From the NCBI GenBank assembly GCA_902519695.1, contig CABYKN010000002.1:1-64000 (forward strand): a stretch of DNA of 64,000 nt, written 5' to 3'. The notes under the pieces are model-generated. The model worked only from the letters and a program-made list of their open reading frames with translations, was not told the origin of the DNA and did not search any database. The DNA is from an uncultured Pelagibacteraceae bacterium (GTDB taxonomy: Bacteria > Pseudomonadota > Alphaproteobacteria > Pelagibacterales > Pelagibacteraceae). The position numbers and the translations under genes were made by a program. This document shows, piece by piece, positions 27,794 to 38,112 of this stretch. Position 1 is the first letter of the stretch; each line of letters opens with the position of its first letter.

Positions 27794-30457
27794 ATGGAAA
27801 CATTCTTTTTAGCTGTTCTAGTTGTCATAATGATTGTTGCTCTTGCATCGGGTTACCCGGTTGCTTTTGCACTACCTGGTTCAGCTATAATTGCAATTGG
27901 TTTAGCTGCATTTTTTGGCTACATATTCGAGGGAGACTCCAGTGCCTTTTTTGCTGTAGATGGACCTATAGAATGGCTCGTTGCTGGTATTACAAATTTT
28001 AGGAGTAATTACTGGGATGTAGAAACAGATACCTTGATCGCAATTCCTTTATTTATTTTCATGGGAATTATGCTTCAAAAATCAAAAATTGCCGAAGACT
28101 TATTAATAACAATGGGCCAATTGTTTGGACCAATTCCTGGTGGTTTAGGAATTTCAGTTATATTTGTTGGAGCTCTATTAGCAGCAACGACTGGTATCGT
28201 TGGAGCAACTGTAATTGCGATGGGACTAATTTCATTACCAACGATGTTAAATAACAAGTATGATAGACAACTTGCTAGTGGAATAGTTTGTTCATCAGGA
28301 ACATTAGGTCAAATTATTCCTCCATCAATTGTTTTAATTATTATTGCTGACCAGTTGGCAAGTGCATCTGATGTTGCAAACAACTTAAGACAAAATGATT
28401 ATAAAGCTTTAACTGGTGAATTTAATATGCCAGGTGAATTTAGAGTAGGTTCATCAAGTGCAGGTGATATGTTCTTAGGAGCACTTTTACCAGGCCTAGT
28501 TTTAGTTGCTCTTTATATGATCTATGTATTTATTTTTGCTAGAATAAAGAAAGGTGTTGCACCTCCAGTTCCATTTAAAGGAAATTTTGATTTAAAATTT
28601 TGGTTAAGGGTAGTTGTAATTATCATACCACCACTTGCATTAATATTTGCTGTATTAGGTTCAATTTTAATGGGTATTGCTACTGTAAACCAAGCAGGTT
28701 CAATCGGAGCAATTGGTGCCACTTTGATGGCTGGTTATAGATTATATGAAGGAAAGAAAAGTGCATTCTATCCTTTAATTTTAATTATTGGATCTCTAAT
28801 TCCAATCACATTTTTTGCATCAAATTATGAATTAAATGTAAAAAATTTGGAGGAAAGAGATTTAAGCGCAATCTTTATTACCGCTTTCTTTGTAGTTATA
28901 CTTGTATACGGAATAGGTTGGAGTTTTTGGAGAACTTTTAAAACAGAAAATGTTTTAAAAGAAGTTGTAACAGAAACTTGTGTGACTACTTCAATGGTAT
29001 TTATTATTCTTTTAGGAGCAGCAATGCTTACCTCAGGATTTAGAGCTTTTGGGGGAGAAGAATTAGTAAGAGATTTTTTACAAGATTTACCGGGTGGTTT
29101 TTGGACACAATTTGTTGTTGTGATGATTGTAATTTTCTTGCTAGGATTTTTCTTAGACTTTATTGAAATTGCAGTTGTTGTTGTTCCAATAATTGCACCA
29201 ATATTATTAGCTGAAACAGGGGCTAACGTCACAGCCGTTTGGTTAGGAGTTATGATTGGTGTTAACTTGCAGACTTCCTTCTTAACGCCGCCATTTGGAT
29301 TTGCACTCTTTTATTTGAAAGGTGTAGCTCCCAAAATTGTTAAAACACTTGATATTTGGAAAGGTGTTGTGCCATTTATAATTCTTCAGCTTATAGGATT
29401 GGGAATAGTCGGTGCATACCCTAGCTTAGTAAATTATCTGCCAAATAGAGTATATTTAACTTCTAATGTTGCTCCTCCACCAATGAATCCTAAACTACAG
29501 TACTGTTTACAAGAGTACAAATTTGCAAGATTTGATTCAAACGGTGAGACAATTAAAAATGCAATATTAAAATTCCAAGCTGAGGCACCAACTAATCTGC
29601 CAGACGATAAAATGGAAATTTTAGAAGATCATTTTGATAGTGCATTAGGAACTTTTGCTCTAGTTGATAAATTAAAAAAAGTTGAGGTCGAATATAACGC
29701 ATATGCTGTTGATTATAGGGATCTGCATTTCACTGTTAGAAAGAAGCAAAAGAAAATACTTAAATTAAATAAAAAAATAGAAAAATATAAAGCAGAGATT
29801 AGAAATTTAGATGATGACGAATTAGATGAGAAAAACAAAATAGAATTAAGAATTGAGGATGTAAAACTTGAAATTGAGGAAATTCAAAACTCAATTCCAG
29901 AAACTTGGCAAGCTAAGAATTCAGAATTTGATAAAATAAATAAAGCTAAAAATACAACAACAAAAAGATATAGAAAGAATGTAGATGAAGCCTACGATCT
30001 ACTTGATCAGTTCGCAATGTTCATAAACGATGGAGTAAAACTTCAAGAAGTATCAAAAGATATTAAACAGTTAGATTATTTTATAGCTATGGAAAGCAAT
30101 ACAAAAGTATATGAAAGATCAGTTACAATTATGGATGGATTGTTTGACAAGTTGAGTGAGATCTCTGGAATGGATGAATTTTTAAATAGTGTAGATGATT
30201 TATTATCAATGGTTGACTCAGACGAACTTGATCCAATGGCGATTAGAACAAAATCAAAAGAAGTTGTTGAGTTATTCAATAAAGAAGTTAGCTGGAGAGC
30301 AAATGCTAAAGAAAACTTAATGCCAAAACTTGAGGAATATAATAATGCAATCAAAGAAACAATTGGATTAAGGTTGCAGTCTAAACTAACCAAAGAGCAA
30401 GCTATCTATGTATCTAAATGTAATTCAATACATAGAGATATTTCACTAAATTTTTAA
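27794..30457 (+). CDS. TRAP transporter large permease (DctM) with long C-terminal soluble extension
   Basis: DTLIAIPLFIFMGIMLQKSKIAEDLL, FLDFIEIAVVVVPIIAPIL, LQTSFLTPPFGFALFYLKGVAP; coiled-coil-rich tail after the last TM; 887 aa. Confidence 0.92.
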   Translation: METFFLAVLVVIMIVALASGYPVAFALPGSAIIAIGLAAFFGYIFEGDSSAFFAVDGPIEWLVAGITNFRSNYWDVETDTLIAIPLFIFMGIMLQKSKIAEDLLITMGQLFGPIPGGLGISVIFVGALLAATTGIVGATVIAMGLISLPTMLNNKYDRQLASGIVCSSGTLGQIIPPSIVLIIIADQLASASDVANNLRQNDYKALTGEFNMPGEFRVGSSSAGDMFLGALLPGLVLVALYMIYVFIFARIKKGVAPPVPFKGNFDLKFWLRVVVIIIPPLALIFAVLGSILMGIATVNQAGSIGAIGATLMAGYRLYEGKKSAFYPLILIIGSLIPITFFASNYELNVKNLEERDLSAIFITAFFVVILVYGIGWSFWRTFKTENVLKEVVTETCVTTSMVFIILLGAAMLTSGFRAFGGEELVRDFLQDLPGGFWTQFVVVMIVIFLLGFFLDFIEIAVVVVPIIAPILLAETGANVTAVWLGVMIGVNLQTSFLTPPFGFALFYLKGVAPKIVKTLDIWKGVVPFIILQLIGLGIVGAYPSLVNYLPNRVYLTSNVAPPPMNPKLQYCLQEYKFARFDSNGETIKNAILKFQAEAPTNLPDDKMEILEDHFDSALGTFALVDKLKKVEVEYNAYAVDYRDLHFTVRKKQKKILKLNKKIEKYKAEIRNLDDDELDEKNKIELRIEDVKLEIEEIQNSIPETWQAKNSEFDKINKAKNTTTKRYRKNVDEAYDLLDQFAMFINDGVKLQEVSKDIKQLDYFIAMESNTKVYERSVTIMDGLFDKLSEISGMDEFLNSVDDLLSMVDSDELDPMAIRTKSKEVVELFNKEVSWRANAKENLMPKLEEYNNAIKETIGLRLQSKLTKEQAIYVSKCNSIHRDISLNF

Positions 30458-31473
30458 ACTGTTAATTTATCAATTAATTCTGATCTTGTATAAAGACCCA
30501 AGTCTTCTGCCTTCGACTTTAATTTTTCATTAATCTCTTTTAATTTTGGAACATTTAAATCAAGCTTATTTGCAATTTCTATAATTGAACCAATTATTGG
30601 ATCTATTTCTAATGGTTTACCAGCATTTAGATCTTGAGCTGTCGAAGGTCTATGGCCTATAATTGAGACTCCACCTTTAATTCGATCCTCAATTGATATA
30701 TTGAATTTAACTCCAATTTTTTCCCCAACTTGTTGGCATTCTTGCATTAAAACTTTTATTAAATTGTAAGTCTCTGGATCATTACCCATCTCATCCATAG
30801 TCTTATTCGTTAGAGCACTTACTGGGTTGAACGAACAGTTACCCCACAGTTTCACCCAAATTTCGTCTCTTAAATTTTTCTTCTGAGGGGCTTTTAAACC
30901 CCCTTCAATGAATAAACTTGAAATTATTTTTAGTCTTTCTGATCTGGTTCCATCTGGTTCACCTAGAGAAAATCGTTCACCATTACCATTATGTTTAATA
31001 ACACCTGGCTCTAATATCTGACAGGCTGGATAAACTACACAACCAATTGCTCTTTCAGGTCCTAGAGTTTGCCATATCTTTCCACCTGGATCAACACTTT
31101 CAACTATTTGATTGTCTAATTTGGTGCCCGTATTAGCTTTATAAAAGTACCACCAAGGCAATCCATTAATGGCGCATATAATTGAAGTTTTTTTACCCAT
31201 AATTGGTTTTAAGCTTTCTGAAATTTTACTGATAGCATTAGCTTTTACAGAAATAATTATGAAATCTTGTTCATCCAAATCTTTAGGATTGTCTGTTACA
31301 TCAAATTTAAAATTAACTTTACTATCATCTCTAATAAAAGTTAATCCATTTTGCTCTATTGCTTTTTTATGTTCTCCTCTAGCAATTAAAGAGACTTGTG
31401 CATTTGTTTTCTTTAGACTCGTAGCAATAAATCCACCAATAGACCCCGCTCCAAATATACAAATTTTAGTCAT
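30454..31473 (-). CDS. 2-dehydropantoate 2-reductase family protein
   Basis: ICIFGAGSIGGFIATSL, KLWGNCSFNPVSALT. Confidence 0.9.
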   Translation of the reverse strand: MTKICIFGAGSIGGFIATSLKKTNAQVSLIARGEHKKAIEQNGLTFIRDDSKVNFKFDVTDNPKDLDEQDFIIISVKANAISKISESLKPIMGKKTSIICAINGLPWWYFYKANTGTKLDNQIVESVDPGGKIWQTLGPERAIGCVVYPACQILEPGVIKHNGNGERFSLGEPDGTRSERLKIISSLFIEGGLKAPQKKNLRDEIWVKLWGNCSFNPVSALTNKTMDEMGNDPETYNLIKVLMQECQQVGEKIGVKFNISIEDRIKGGVSIIGHRPSTAQDLNAGKPLEIDPIIGSIIEIANKLDLNVPKLKEINEKLKSKAEDLGLYTRSELIDKLTV

Positions 31474-32981
31474 CAGTTCACTAATCCAAACTTTTTAGCT
31501 AAAGTATTTCTTTGTAATTTACCTGTTGCACCTTTAGGGATTTCATTTACAAAAAATATTTTCTTTGGAATTTTAAATTTAGCAAGTTTTTCATTTGCAT
31601 AAATTTTTATATCATCTTCAGTACACTTCATGCCTTCTTTTATGATTATTGCGGTAGCTATATCTTCTCCAAGCAATTTATCTTCATATCCAAAGCAAAC
31701 AGCTTGCTCAATATTTGGATGATCCATAAGAATGTTATCGACTTCTAAAGGTGAAATCTTTTCACCACCTTTATTAATTATTTCTTTTAATCTTCCAGAG
31801 ATTTTTAGATAACCATCTTTATCAAAATATCCCTGATCTCCTGTTCTAAACCAACCATTTGAAAAGCTATTTTTATTTGCATCTGGATTATTTTCATATC
31901 CGGAAGTAACATTTTCACCCCTAATGCAAACTTCTCCCTCTTCTCCTTGATTTAAAATCTTGTTATTAGTATCCATAATACAAACTTCTGGCCCAGCAGG
32001 AATTCCGACAAATCCAGGTTTTTGGGACTTAGGCGGTAATGGATTTGAGGTCATTTGATGAGTAGCTTCCGTCATCCCATATGCTTCTATTACTGGACAA
32101 TTAAATACCTCATTTAGTTTTTCAAATACAGCTGGAGGTAGAGATGCTGATGATGATCTTAAAAATCTAAGATTTAATTGTTTAGCAGTTTCTAGATTCT
32201 TATCTGCTCTCATCAATATTGCTTGATGCATTGTTGGTACTCCAGAATACCAAGTTATTTTCTCTCTTTTTGCATTATCTAAAAATTTTAATGCATTAAA
32301 TCCACTGCTTGCACATACAGATGCCCCTACCTTCATAGATGCTGCAAGAACCGCAATTAAACCATGTATATGAAATAATGGCATAATATTTAGACAACGA
32401 TCTTTATCAGTTAAATTAAGACTTTTGGAGATATTATCTGCCGAAGAAAAAATATTTTTATTTGTTAATGGAACAATCTTAGGTCTTGATGTAGTGCCCG
32501 AAGTATGCAGCACAAGAGCTTCATGATCTTCGCCTGGCAAAACATAATTACTACTTTTTTCAAAAAGATTGAAATCTCCACTTAAATTATTTCCGTCTGA
32601 TTTTATTTCGCAAACAGGAATTTTTAATTTATTTGCGACTTCTACTACTGGATTTTTAGAATTTTTCTCTACAATCACTATCTTTGGCTTTAAATCCTCT
32701 AGGTAAAATTCAAATTCTTCAGACTTATAGTTAGGATTCAAAGGTGCAGCAGACATGTAGCTTGAAATTGCCAAAAAACTAGTTGCCATGTAAGGACCGT
32801 TTGGCAAAACTATTGCTGCACGATCTTTATTATTAATACCATTACCTGATAATTGTTTTGAAATTCTTTCTATTAATGATTTTAAATCAACAAATTTTAG
32901 TGGAGAACTACTTTCAGATGTTATTGCAATTCGATTATCATTTTGTGATTCTATAATATTCCTAACAATTCTAGAGTTCAT
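31473..32981 (-). CDS. AMP-dependent acyl-CoA synthetase/ligase
   Basis: LHTSGTTSRPKIVPLTNKN, EAYGMTEATHQM, GWFRTGDQGYFDKDGYLKISGRLKEIINKGGEKISP. Confidence 0.93.
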   Translation of the reverse strand: MNSRIVRNIIESQNDNRIAITSESSSPLKFVDLKSLIERISKQLSGNGINNKDRAAIVLPNGPYMATSFLAISSYMSAAPLNPNYKSEEFEFYLEDLKPKIVIVEKNSKNPVVEVANKLKIPVCEIKSDGNNLSGDFNLFEKSSNYVLPGEDHEALVLHTSGTTSRPKIVPLTNKNIFSSADNISKSLNLTDKDRCLNIMPLFHIHGLIAVLAASMKVGASVCASSGFNALKFLDNAKREKITWYSGVPTMHQAILMRADKNLETAKQLNLRFLRSSSASLPPAVFEKLNEVFNCPVIEAYGMTEATHQMTSNPLPPKSQKPGFVGIPAGPEVCIMDTNNKILNQGEEGEVCIRGENVTSGYENNPDANKNSFSNGWFRTGDQGYFDKDGYLKISGRLKEIINKGGEKISPLEVDNILMDHPNIEQAVCFGYEDKLLGEDIATAIIIKEGMKCTEDDIKIYANEKLAKFKIPKKIFFVNEIPKGATGKLQRNTLAKKFGLVN

Positions 32982-32986
32982 TTAAA

Positions 32987-34570
32987 TTAATAACCTTTTG
33001 CGTATCCATCTTTTCTTGGATCTGAACCGCCAACTAAATTTCCTTTTTCTCTATCTATTTGAATTGCTTGTCCACCTCCATGAGTACCATCTATATACTC
33101 AACATTATGACCGACTTCTTTTAAATTATTAAAAATTTTTTCATCAATACTTTTCTCTAATTTATAAATGTTATTGAAATGGAAAGCTCTAGGAAATGAA
33201 ATGGCTTGTTGAGGGGTTAAGTTATAATCAATAATACTATTTAAAACATGAACTTGTCCCACAGGTTGATATTGTCCTCCCATTACTCCATAAGATAATT
33301 CACATTCTCCTTTGTTGTTCATAACTATTCCAGGAATTATGGTATGTAGTGGTCTTTTTAATCCTTGAATACAATTAGGATGACCTTCTTCAACTCTAAA
33401 ATTAGTTCCTCTATTGTGAAGAACCACTCCAGATTTATTACCTGTTATTCCAGATCCAAAAGCATAGCAAACAGAATTTATAATTGAAACTACATTTAAA
33501 TCTCTGTCTACTATGCTTAAATAAACTGTTTCAGGATGGTTTGGAATATTTAGATCTCCTACATCTGCACAGCCATTAATAGTTATATTTTTTGAGATAT
33601 TATCTATGTTTTGTTCACTTAATATTTTTTTTAAATCTAAATCTACAAATTCTGGATCACCAATATTTTCTTCTTTAAGTTTATAAGCCTGCTTTGTAGC
33701 TTCTGCTTCAAGATGGAACCTTTCAAATGAATTGACATCATATTTTTCAATACCTAACTTTTCTAATAATTTCATCATTACTAAAACTGTAATTCCAGGT
33801 CCACTCGGAGGACATTGATGAATGATAATATCTCTATATCTATCTGATAAGGTGTCTGATTTAATAGTTTTTTGTTTATGGAAATCTTCAACTGTATGTA
33901 AGCCCCCAAACTCTTTTAAAGTTTTAACTAAATCTTCAGCAATTGAACCTTCATAAAATTCTTTAACTCCATTTTTTGAAATTTTTTCGAGAGTCTCTCC
34001 AAGTGCAGGATTTTTATTTACCTCATTAAATTGATAACTTTTACCATTATTTAGCAAATGTTTTCTAGAATATGGGTTATCGTTTAATTTATTAAATACG
34101 TTGCTCCAGGCGTTAGCAACAACTTTAGTCACTTTAAAACCATTCTTTGCAATATCTATGCCTTTGTGAAACAACTCCTCAAAATCGAGTTTTCCAAAAT
34201 CATTATGAATTGAATTCCAAGCATCTAATGCACCAGGAATAGTTACTGAGTGAGGACTTGTTAAACCAATTTTATCTATATTCTTTTCCTTGAAATAATC
34301 AAAATTTGCTTTTGCTGGAGCAATACCTGATCCATTATATGAAACAGGGTCTTTGCCATTCATTTTTATTATAGCAAAACAATCACCGCCTATACTTGTA
34401 GAATTAGGCTCTGCAACAGACAGAACAACAGAGGCTGCTATTGCTGCATCTACAGCGTTTCCACCTTTTTGTAATATTCTCAGAGCTTCTTCTGTAGCTA
34501 TTGGATGTGATGTTGCGGCCATACCATTTGAAGAAATGGCATCTTTATCTTTTGTTGAATGATTATTCAT
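32987..34570 (-). CDS. Gamma-glutamyltransferase family protein
   Basis: GMAATSHPIATEEALRILQKGGNAVDAAIA; NHPETVYLSIVDRDLNVVSIINSV around the predicted catalytic Thr. Confidence 0.92.
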   Translation of the reverse strand: MNNHSTKDKDAISSNGMAATSHPIATEEALRILQKGGNAVDAAIAASVVLSVAEPNSTSIGGDCFAIIKMNGKDPVSYNGSGIAPAKANFDYFKEKNIDKIGLTSPHSVTIPGALDAWNSIHNDFGKLDFEELFHKGIDIAKNGFKVTKVVANAWSNVFNKLNDNPYSRKHLLNNGKSYQFNEVNKNPALGETLEKISKNGVKEFYEGSIAEDLVKTLKEFGGLHTVEDFHKQKTIKSDTLSDRYRDIIIHQCPPSGPGITVLVMMKLLEKLGIEKYDVNSFERFHLEAEATKQAYKLKEENIGDPEFVDLDLKKILSEQNIDNISKNITINGCADVGDLNIPNHPETVYLSIVDRDLNVVSIINSVCYAFGSGITGNKSGVVLHNRGTNFRVEEGHPNCIQGLKRPLHTIIPGIVMNNKGECELSYGVMGGQYQPVGQVHVLNSIIDYNLTPQQAISFPRAFHFNNIYKLEKSIDEKIFNNLKEVGHNVEYIDGTHGGGQAIQIDREKGNLVGGSDPRKDGYAKGY

Positions 34571-34600
34571 AATAGAACTGTAATTTCATAAAAAATATAA

Positions 34601-35809
34601 ATGATCAATAAAATAAATAAAAGTATTCTAATTTTTTCTGTATTTGCCTTTGGCTTTTTTATATCAAATTTGCTGAGATCAATTACTGCAACATTAACAC
34701 CAGCTCTTTCAACTGAATTCAATTTAAGTGCTGCAAATCTTGGGCTTTTAGCTGGAGGATATTTTCTTGGGTTTTCGCTTATGCAAATTCCTACGGGGAT
34801 GTTATTAGATAGATTCGGCCCAAAAAAAGTTATCGGATATTTATTAATCATTGCTCTTATTGGAACTATTTCATTCGCTTTTGCTAAAAGTTTTGCAGGA
34901 TTATTAATTTCTCGAATTTTCATTGGTGTAGGCGTTGCTGCTTGTTTAATGGGTCCTTTAACTGGTTACAGAGTATGGTTTGAAGAAAAATATCAACAAC
35001 GTGCAAATTCATGGATGTTGATGGTTGCAAATTTTGGATTTGTTGCATCAACTCTACCAGTTCAGATTTTATTACCAATAATTGGTTGGCGATCTATTTT
35101 TTTAATTATAGCCTCTTTAATTTTAATAAGCATAATATTAATTTCAATTTTAATACCTTCATGGGAAACCAAAAGAGATGAAGATCAAAAAAATAATCTT
35201 CAAAATCTTTCTTATATATGGAAAAATAAATTCTTTATAAGCTTAGTACCGCTTGCTTTTTTTAATTATGGAGGCGTTCAAGCTATACAAACATTGTGGG
35301 CTGGCCCATGGATGCTAAATGTAACAGGTTATGATGCAATACAAAGCGCGACAGGTTTATTTTGGATAAATGTAACAATGCTTTTTTCTTTCTTAATATG
35401 GGGATATTTTTTGCCAAAACTATCATCCAAGGGAATTGACAGTATGAAAATTGTAAAATTTACCCTTCCTATAAGTTATATAATTTTATTTTTAATAATC
35501 ATAATGGGTGACAAAGCTGGTGTAACCATGTTCACTCTTTATATTTTATCATCAATAGTAATTTCATTAACCCAACCAGCAATAGCATTAAATTTTCCTA
35601 CTAAGCTAGCGGGTAAATCTTTAACTTCATTTAATGTATTTTTATTTTCTGGTACTTTTTTTGTACAATGGATAATTGGTTTGATAATAGATTTTTCCAG
35701 AAATTTAGGTGCTACTATTACAATGAGCTATCAAATTTCTTTTTCAATTTTTTTATTTTTATGCATTTTAAGTTACTTATTTTTTTTAATATTAAATAAA
35801 AATGAATAA
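34601..35809 (+). CDS. MFS transporter
   Basis: 12-TM pattern, GMLLDRFGPKKVIGYLL. Confidence 0.92.
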   Translation: MINKINKSILIFSVFAFGFFISNLLRSITATLTPALSTEFNLSAANLGLLAGGYFLGFSLMQIPTGMLLDRFGPKKVIGYLLIIALIGTISFAFAKSFAGLLISRIFIGVGVAACLMGPLTGYRVWFEEKYQQRANSWMLMVANFGFVASTLPVQILLPIIGWRSIFLIIASLILISIILISILIPSWETKRDEDQKNNLQNLSYIWKNKFFISLVPLAFFNYGGVQAIQTLWAGPWMLNVTGYDAIQSATGLFWINVTMLFSFLIWGYFLPKLSSKGIDSMKIVKFTLPISYIILFLIIIMGDKAGVTMFTLYILSSIVISLTQPAIALNFPTKLAGKSLTSFNVFLFSGTFFVQWIIGLIIDFSRNLGATITMSYQISFSIFLFLCILSYLFFLILNKNE

Positions 35810-36704
35810 AAATTTTATTGGATATTTTTTATTATTGTTTCAGCCACTTTTTATGGCTAGTAACTTAATTGTAGCAAGAGGTGGTGTAGATGATGTTCCA
35901 CCTATATCTTTATCTTTTTGGAGATGGTTTATTTTTTTCATTATTTTATTTGCTCTAAATTTTAAGTATTTAGTAGAAAATTTTCAAACCGTTAAAAAAG
36001 AGAGTAAAAGAAGTTTTTTTCTAGGATTGATGGGTTGTGGAGTTTGTGGAATATTTCCTTATATGGCTGGTTCATCCACAACAATTGTTAATATGGGAAT
36101 TCTTTATACTTCTTCCCCGATATTTATAATTCTAATCTCATATTTTCTTTTTAAAGATAAGATAAATACTTTACAATTTATTGGCTTACTTTTTTGTCTA
36201 GTTGGAGTGTTTGCTGTAATTTTAAAGGGGGATATTAATTTACTTCTTGAATTAAAATTTGCCTCTGGAGATTTTTGGATGTTAGGAGCAGCATTGGGCT
36301 GGGCGATTTATACAGTAATGCTTTTTCAATGGAATTCAGAACTTAAATTTTTTCCAAGACTAACACTTATATCTTTCTTTGGTTTTTTATCTATTTTACC
36401 TTTTTATTTTATAGAGCATATTTATTTTGAAAAAACTTTATTCAATGAAGAATTTTATTATTGGATTTTGTTTGCAGCAATTTCTCCAGGTATAATCGCT
36501 TTCTCACTATACACATTAACTATTAAATACTTAGGACCATCAACAACCGGTTTCACATTATACCTCTACACAATTTATGGAGCTTTTTATGGAATAATAT
36601 TTTTTTCTGAGATTTTGGAGAATTATCATTTAATAGGTACCATATTCGTATTTTTTGGTATTTATTTGGTAAGAAGAAAAAGTAAAAATGAAATTAAAGC
36701 CTAA
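35802..36704 (+). CDS. DMT superfamily (EamA) transporter
   Basis: 10-TM pattern with the EamA duplication. Confidence 0.9.
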   Translation: MNKNFIGYFLLLFQPLFMASNLIVARGGVDDVPPISLSFWRWFIFFIILFALNFKYLVENFQTVKKESKRSFFLGLMGCGVCGIFPYMAGSSTTIVNMGILYTSSPIFIILISYFLFKDKINTLQFIGLLFCLVGVFAVILKGDINLLLELKFASGDFWMLGAALGWAIYTVMLFQWNSELKFFPRLTLISFFGFLSILPFYFIEHIYFEKTLFNEEFYYWILFAAISPGIIAFSLYTLTIKYLGPSTTGFTLYLYTIYGAFYGIIFFSEILENYHLIGTIFVFFGIYLVRRKSKNEIKA

Positions 36705-37500
36705 AATGTTATTTGCAAAAATTCTGTTTTATATTTTTATTATTTATTTTGGAGTTTCTCTAATAGTTTATTTTTATCAAAGAAAATTATTATACCATCC
36801 TGGTGAAAATAATTATTTAGATGAGGGACCTCTATCTCACAAAATCGAAAAAGTAAGTATTCAATCTGATGATGATCTAGTTGGATGGTATTACAAAAAA
36901 AATAATAACTTTAAAACCTTGCTTTTTTTTCACGGAAATGCTGGAAAATTAGATAATAGAATTTATAAACTAAATGAGTTTGCAGATTTAGATTTAAACT
37001 ATTTAATTTTTGCATATAGAGGCTTTAGTGGAAACAAAGGCAAACCAACAGAAATTGGACTTTATAAAGATGCAATTAAAGCCAAAGAATGGCTTAATCA
37101 AAACAATATAGAAGATAAAGATATTGTTCTCTATGGAGAATCTCTTGGCACTGCTGTAGCAATAGAGACCGCAAGTAAAAATTTATTTGCAGGTATAATA
37201 TTAGAGTCCCCATTTACATCCATGGAGATTTTGGCGCAAAAATATTACCCATATCTTCCCGCAAAAATTATTTTAAAAGATAAATACAAATCTATTGAAA
37301 AAATTAACAAAATAAAGTTTCCTATGCATGTGATGCATGGGAAAAAGGATAATATTGTACCATTTTATATGGGTGAAGAAATATTTAATAAATATGGTGG
37401 TGTTAAGTCAAATTATTTTAATGACAACGACGACCATATGATGGAATTTAATAAAAATTTAATTCAATCAATCGACAATTTTATAAAAAGTTTAAATTAA
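36688..37500 (+). CDS. Alpha/beta hydrolase
   Basis: LFFHGNAGKLDNR, LYGESLGTAVAIE, MHVMHGKKDNIVP. Confidence 0.9.
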   Translation: MKLKPKMLFAKILFYIFIIYFGVSLIVYFYQRKLLYHPGENNYLDEGPLSHKIEKVSIQSDDDLVGWYYKKNNNFKTLLFFHGNAGKLDNRIYKLNEFADLDLNYLIFAYRGFSGNKGKPTEIGLYKDAIKAKEWLNQNNIEDKDIVLYGESLGTAVAIETASKNLFAGIILESPFTSMEILAQKYYPYLPAKIILKDKYKSIEKINKIKFPMHVMHGKKDNIVPFYMGEEIFNKYGGVKSNYFNDNDDHMMEFNKNLIQSIDNFIKSLN

Positions 37501-37548
37501 GACATAATTTAAACAAATCCACATCACTTTTAAATTCTAATATTAGAT

Positions 37549-38112
37549 ATGTTTAAATTCCTTTTATTACTTTTTTTATTAATATTGCCAACAAAACTTA
37601 GTTCAGAAATAAATAATGATTACTATGATAACAATTATTTTCATATTGGAAAAATGAACTCTTACAATAGTGAGTTCACTCTATATTTTAAAACACGGAA
37701 GAAAGCTATTTTAGCAAAGGGAGAATTTTCTAATTATATTAATGATTTTCCTCAGGACTTATACTTATATGATAAAAATTTAAATAAAGATTACCCTTTG
37801 ATTTCATATGACTGGTTTCCAAAAAAAGTAAAAAAAATGTCAAAAAAATATAATTACCCACTTTTCCCAGAGGATTTTGCTTACTATTTATTAAATGACA
37901 ACAACACTTTAATTTTGATAAGTGCAAAAAAAAACTTTTATGAAAATTTAAAATATGACATAAAAAATAATAAGCTAGAAATTGCTAAGACTTCTGGCAA
38001 ATTAAATTTTATAATCTCTTCTTATGCTGAAAACTGTGGTTATAAATCTCTAAAAAATAATTTTGAGTGCAACATCTATAAACCTTTAATTTCTAAAAAT
38101 TTGCTTAATTAA
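37549..38112 (+). CDS. Hypothetical secreted protein
   Basis: N-terminal signal peptide, no recognised domain, 187 aa, convergent with ftsY. Confidence 0.65.
   Translation: MFKFLLLLFLLILPTKLSSEINNDYYDNNYFHIGKMNSYNSEFTLYFKTRKKAILAKGEFSNYINDFPQDLYLYDKNLNKDYPLISYDWFPKKVKKMSKKYNYPLFPEDFAYYLLNDNNTLILISAKKNFYENLKYDIKNNKLEIAKTSGKLNFIISSYAENCGYKSLKNNFECNIYKPLISKNLLN

Noticed and set aside
28825-29232. 135-aa minus-strand ORF inside the TRAP large permease gene
   Set aside because: Antisense shadow of a clearly conserved membrane protein; T/S/I/K-rich composition typical of reverse-frame reading.
34567-34923. 118-aa minus-strand ORF at the start of the MFS gene
   Set aside because: Overlaps the MFS coding region in antisense; the GGT start at 34570 explains the minus strand better.
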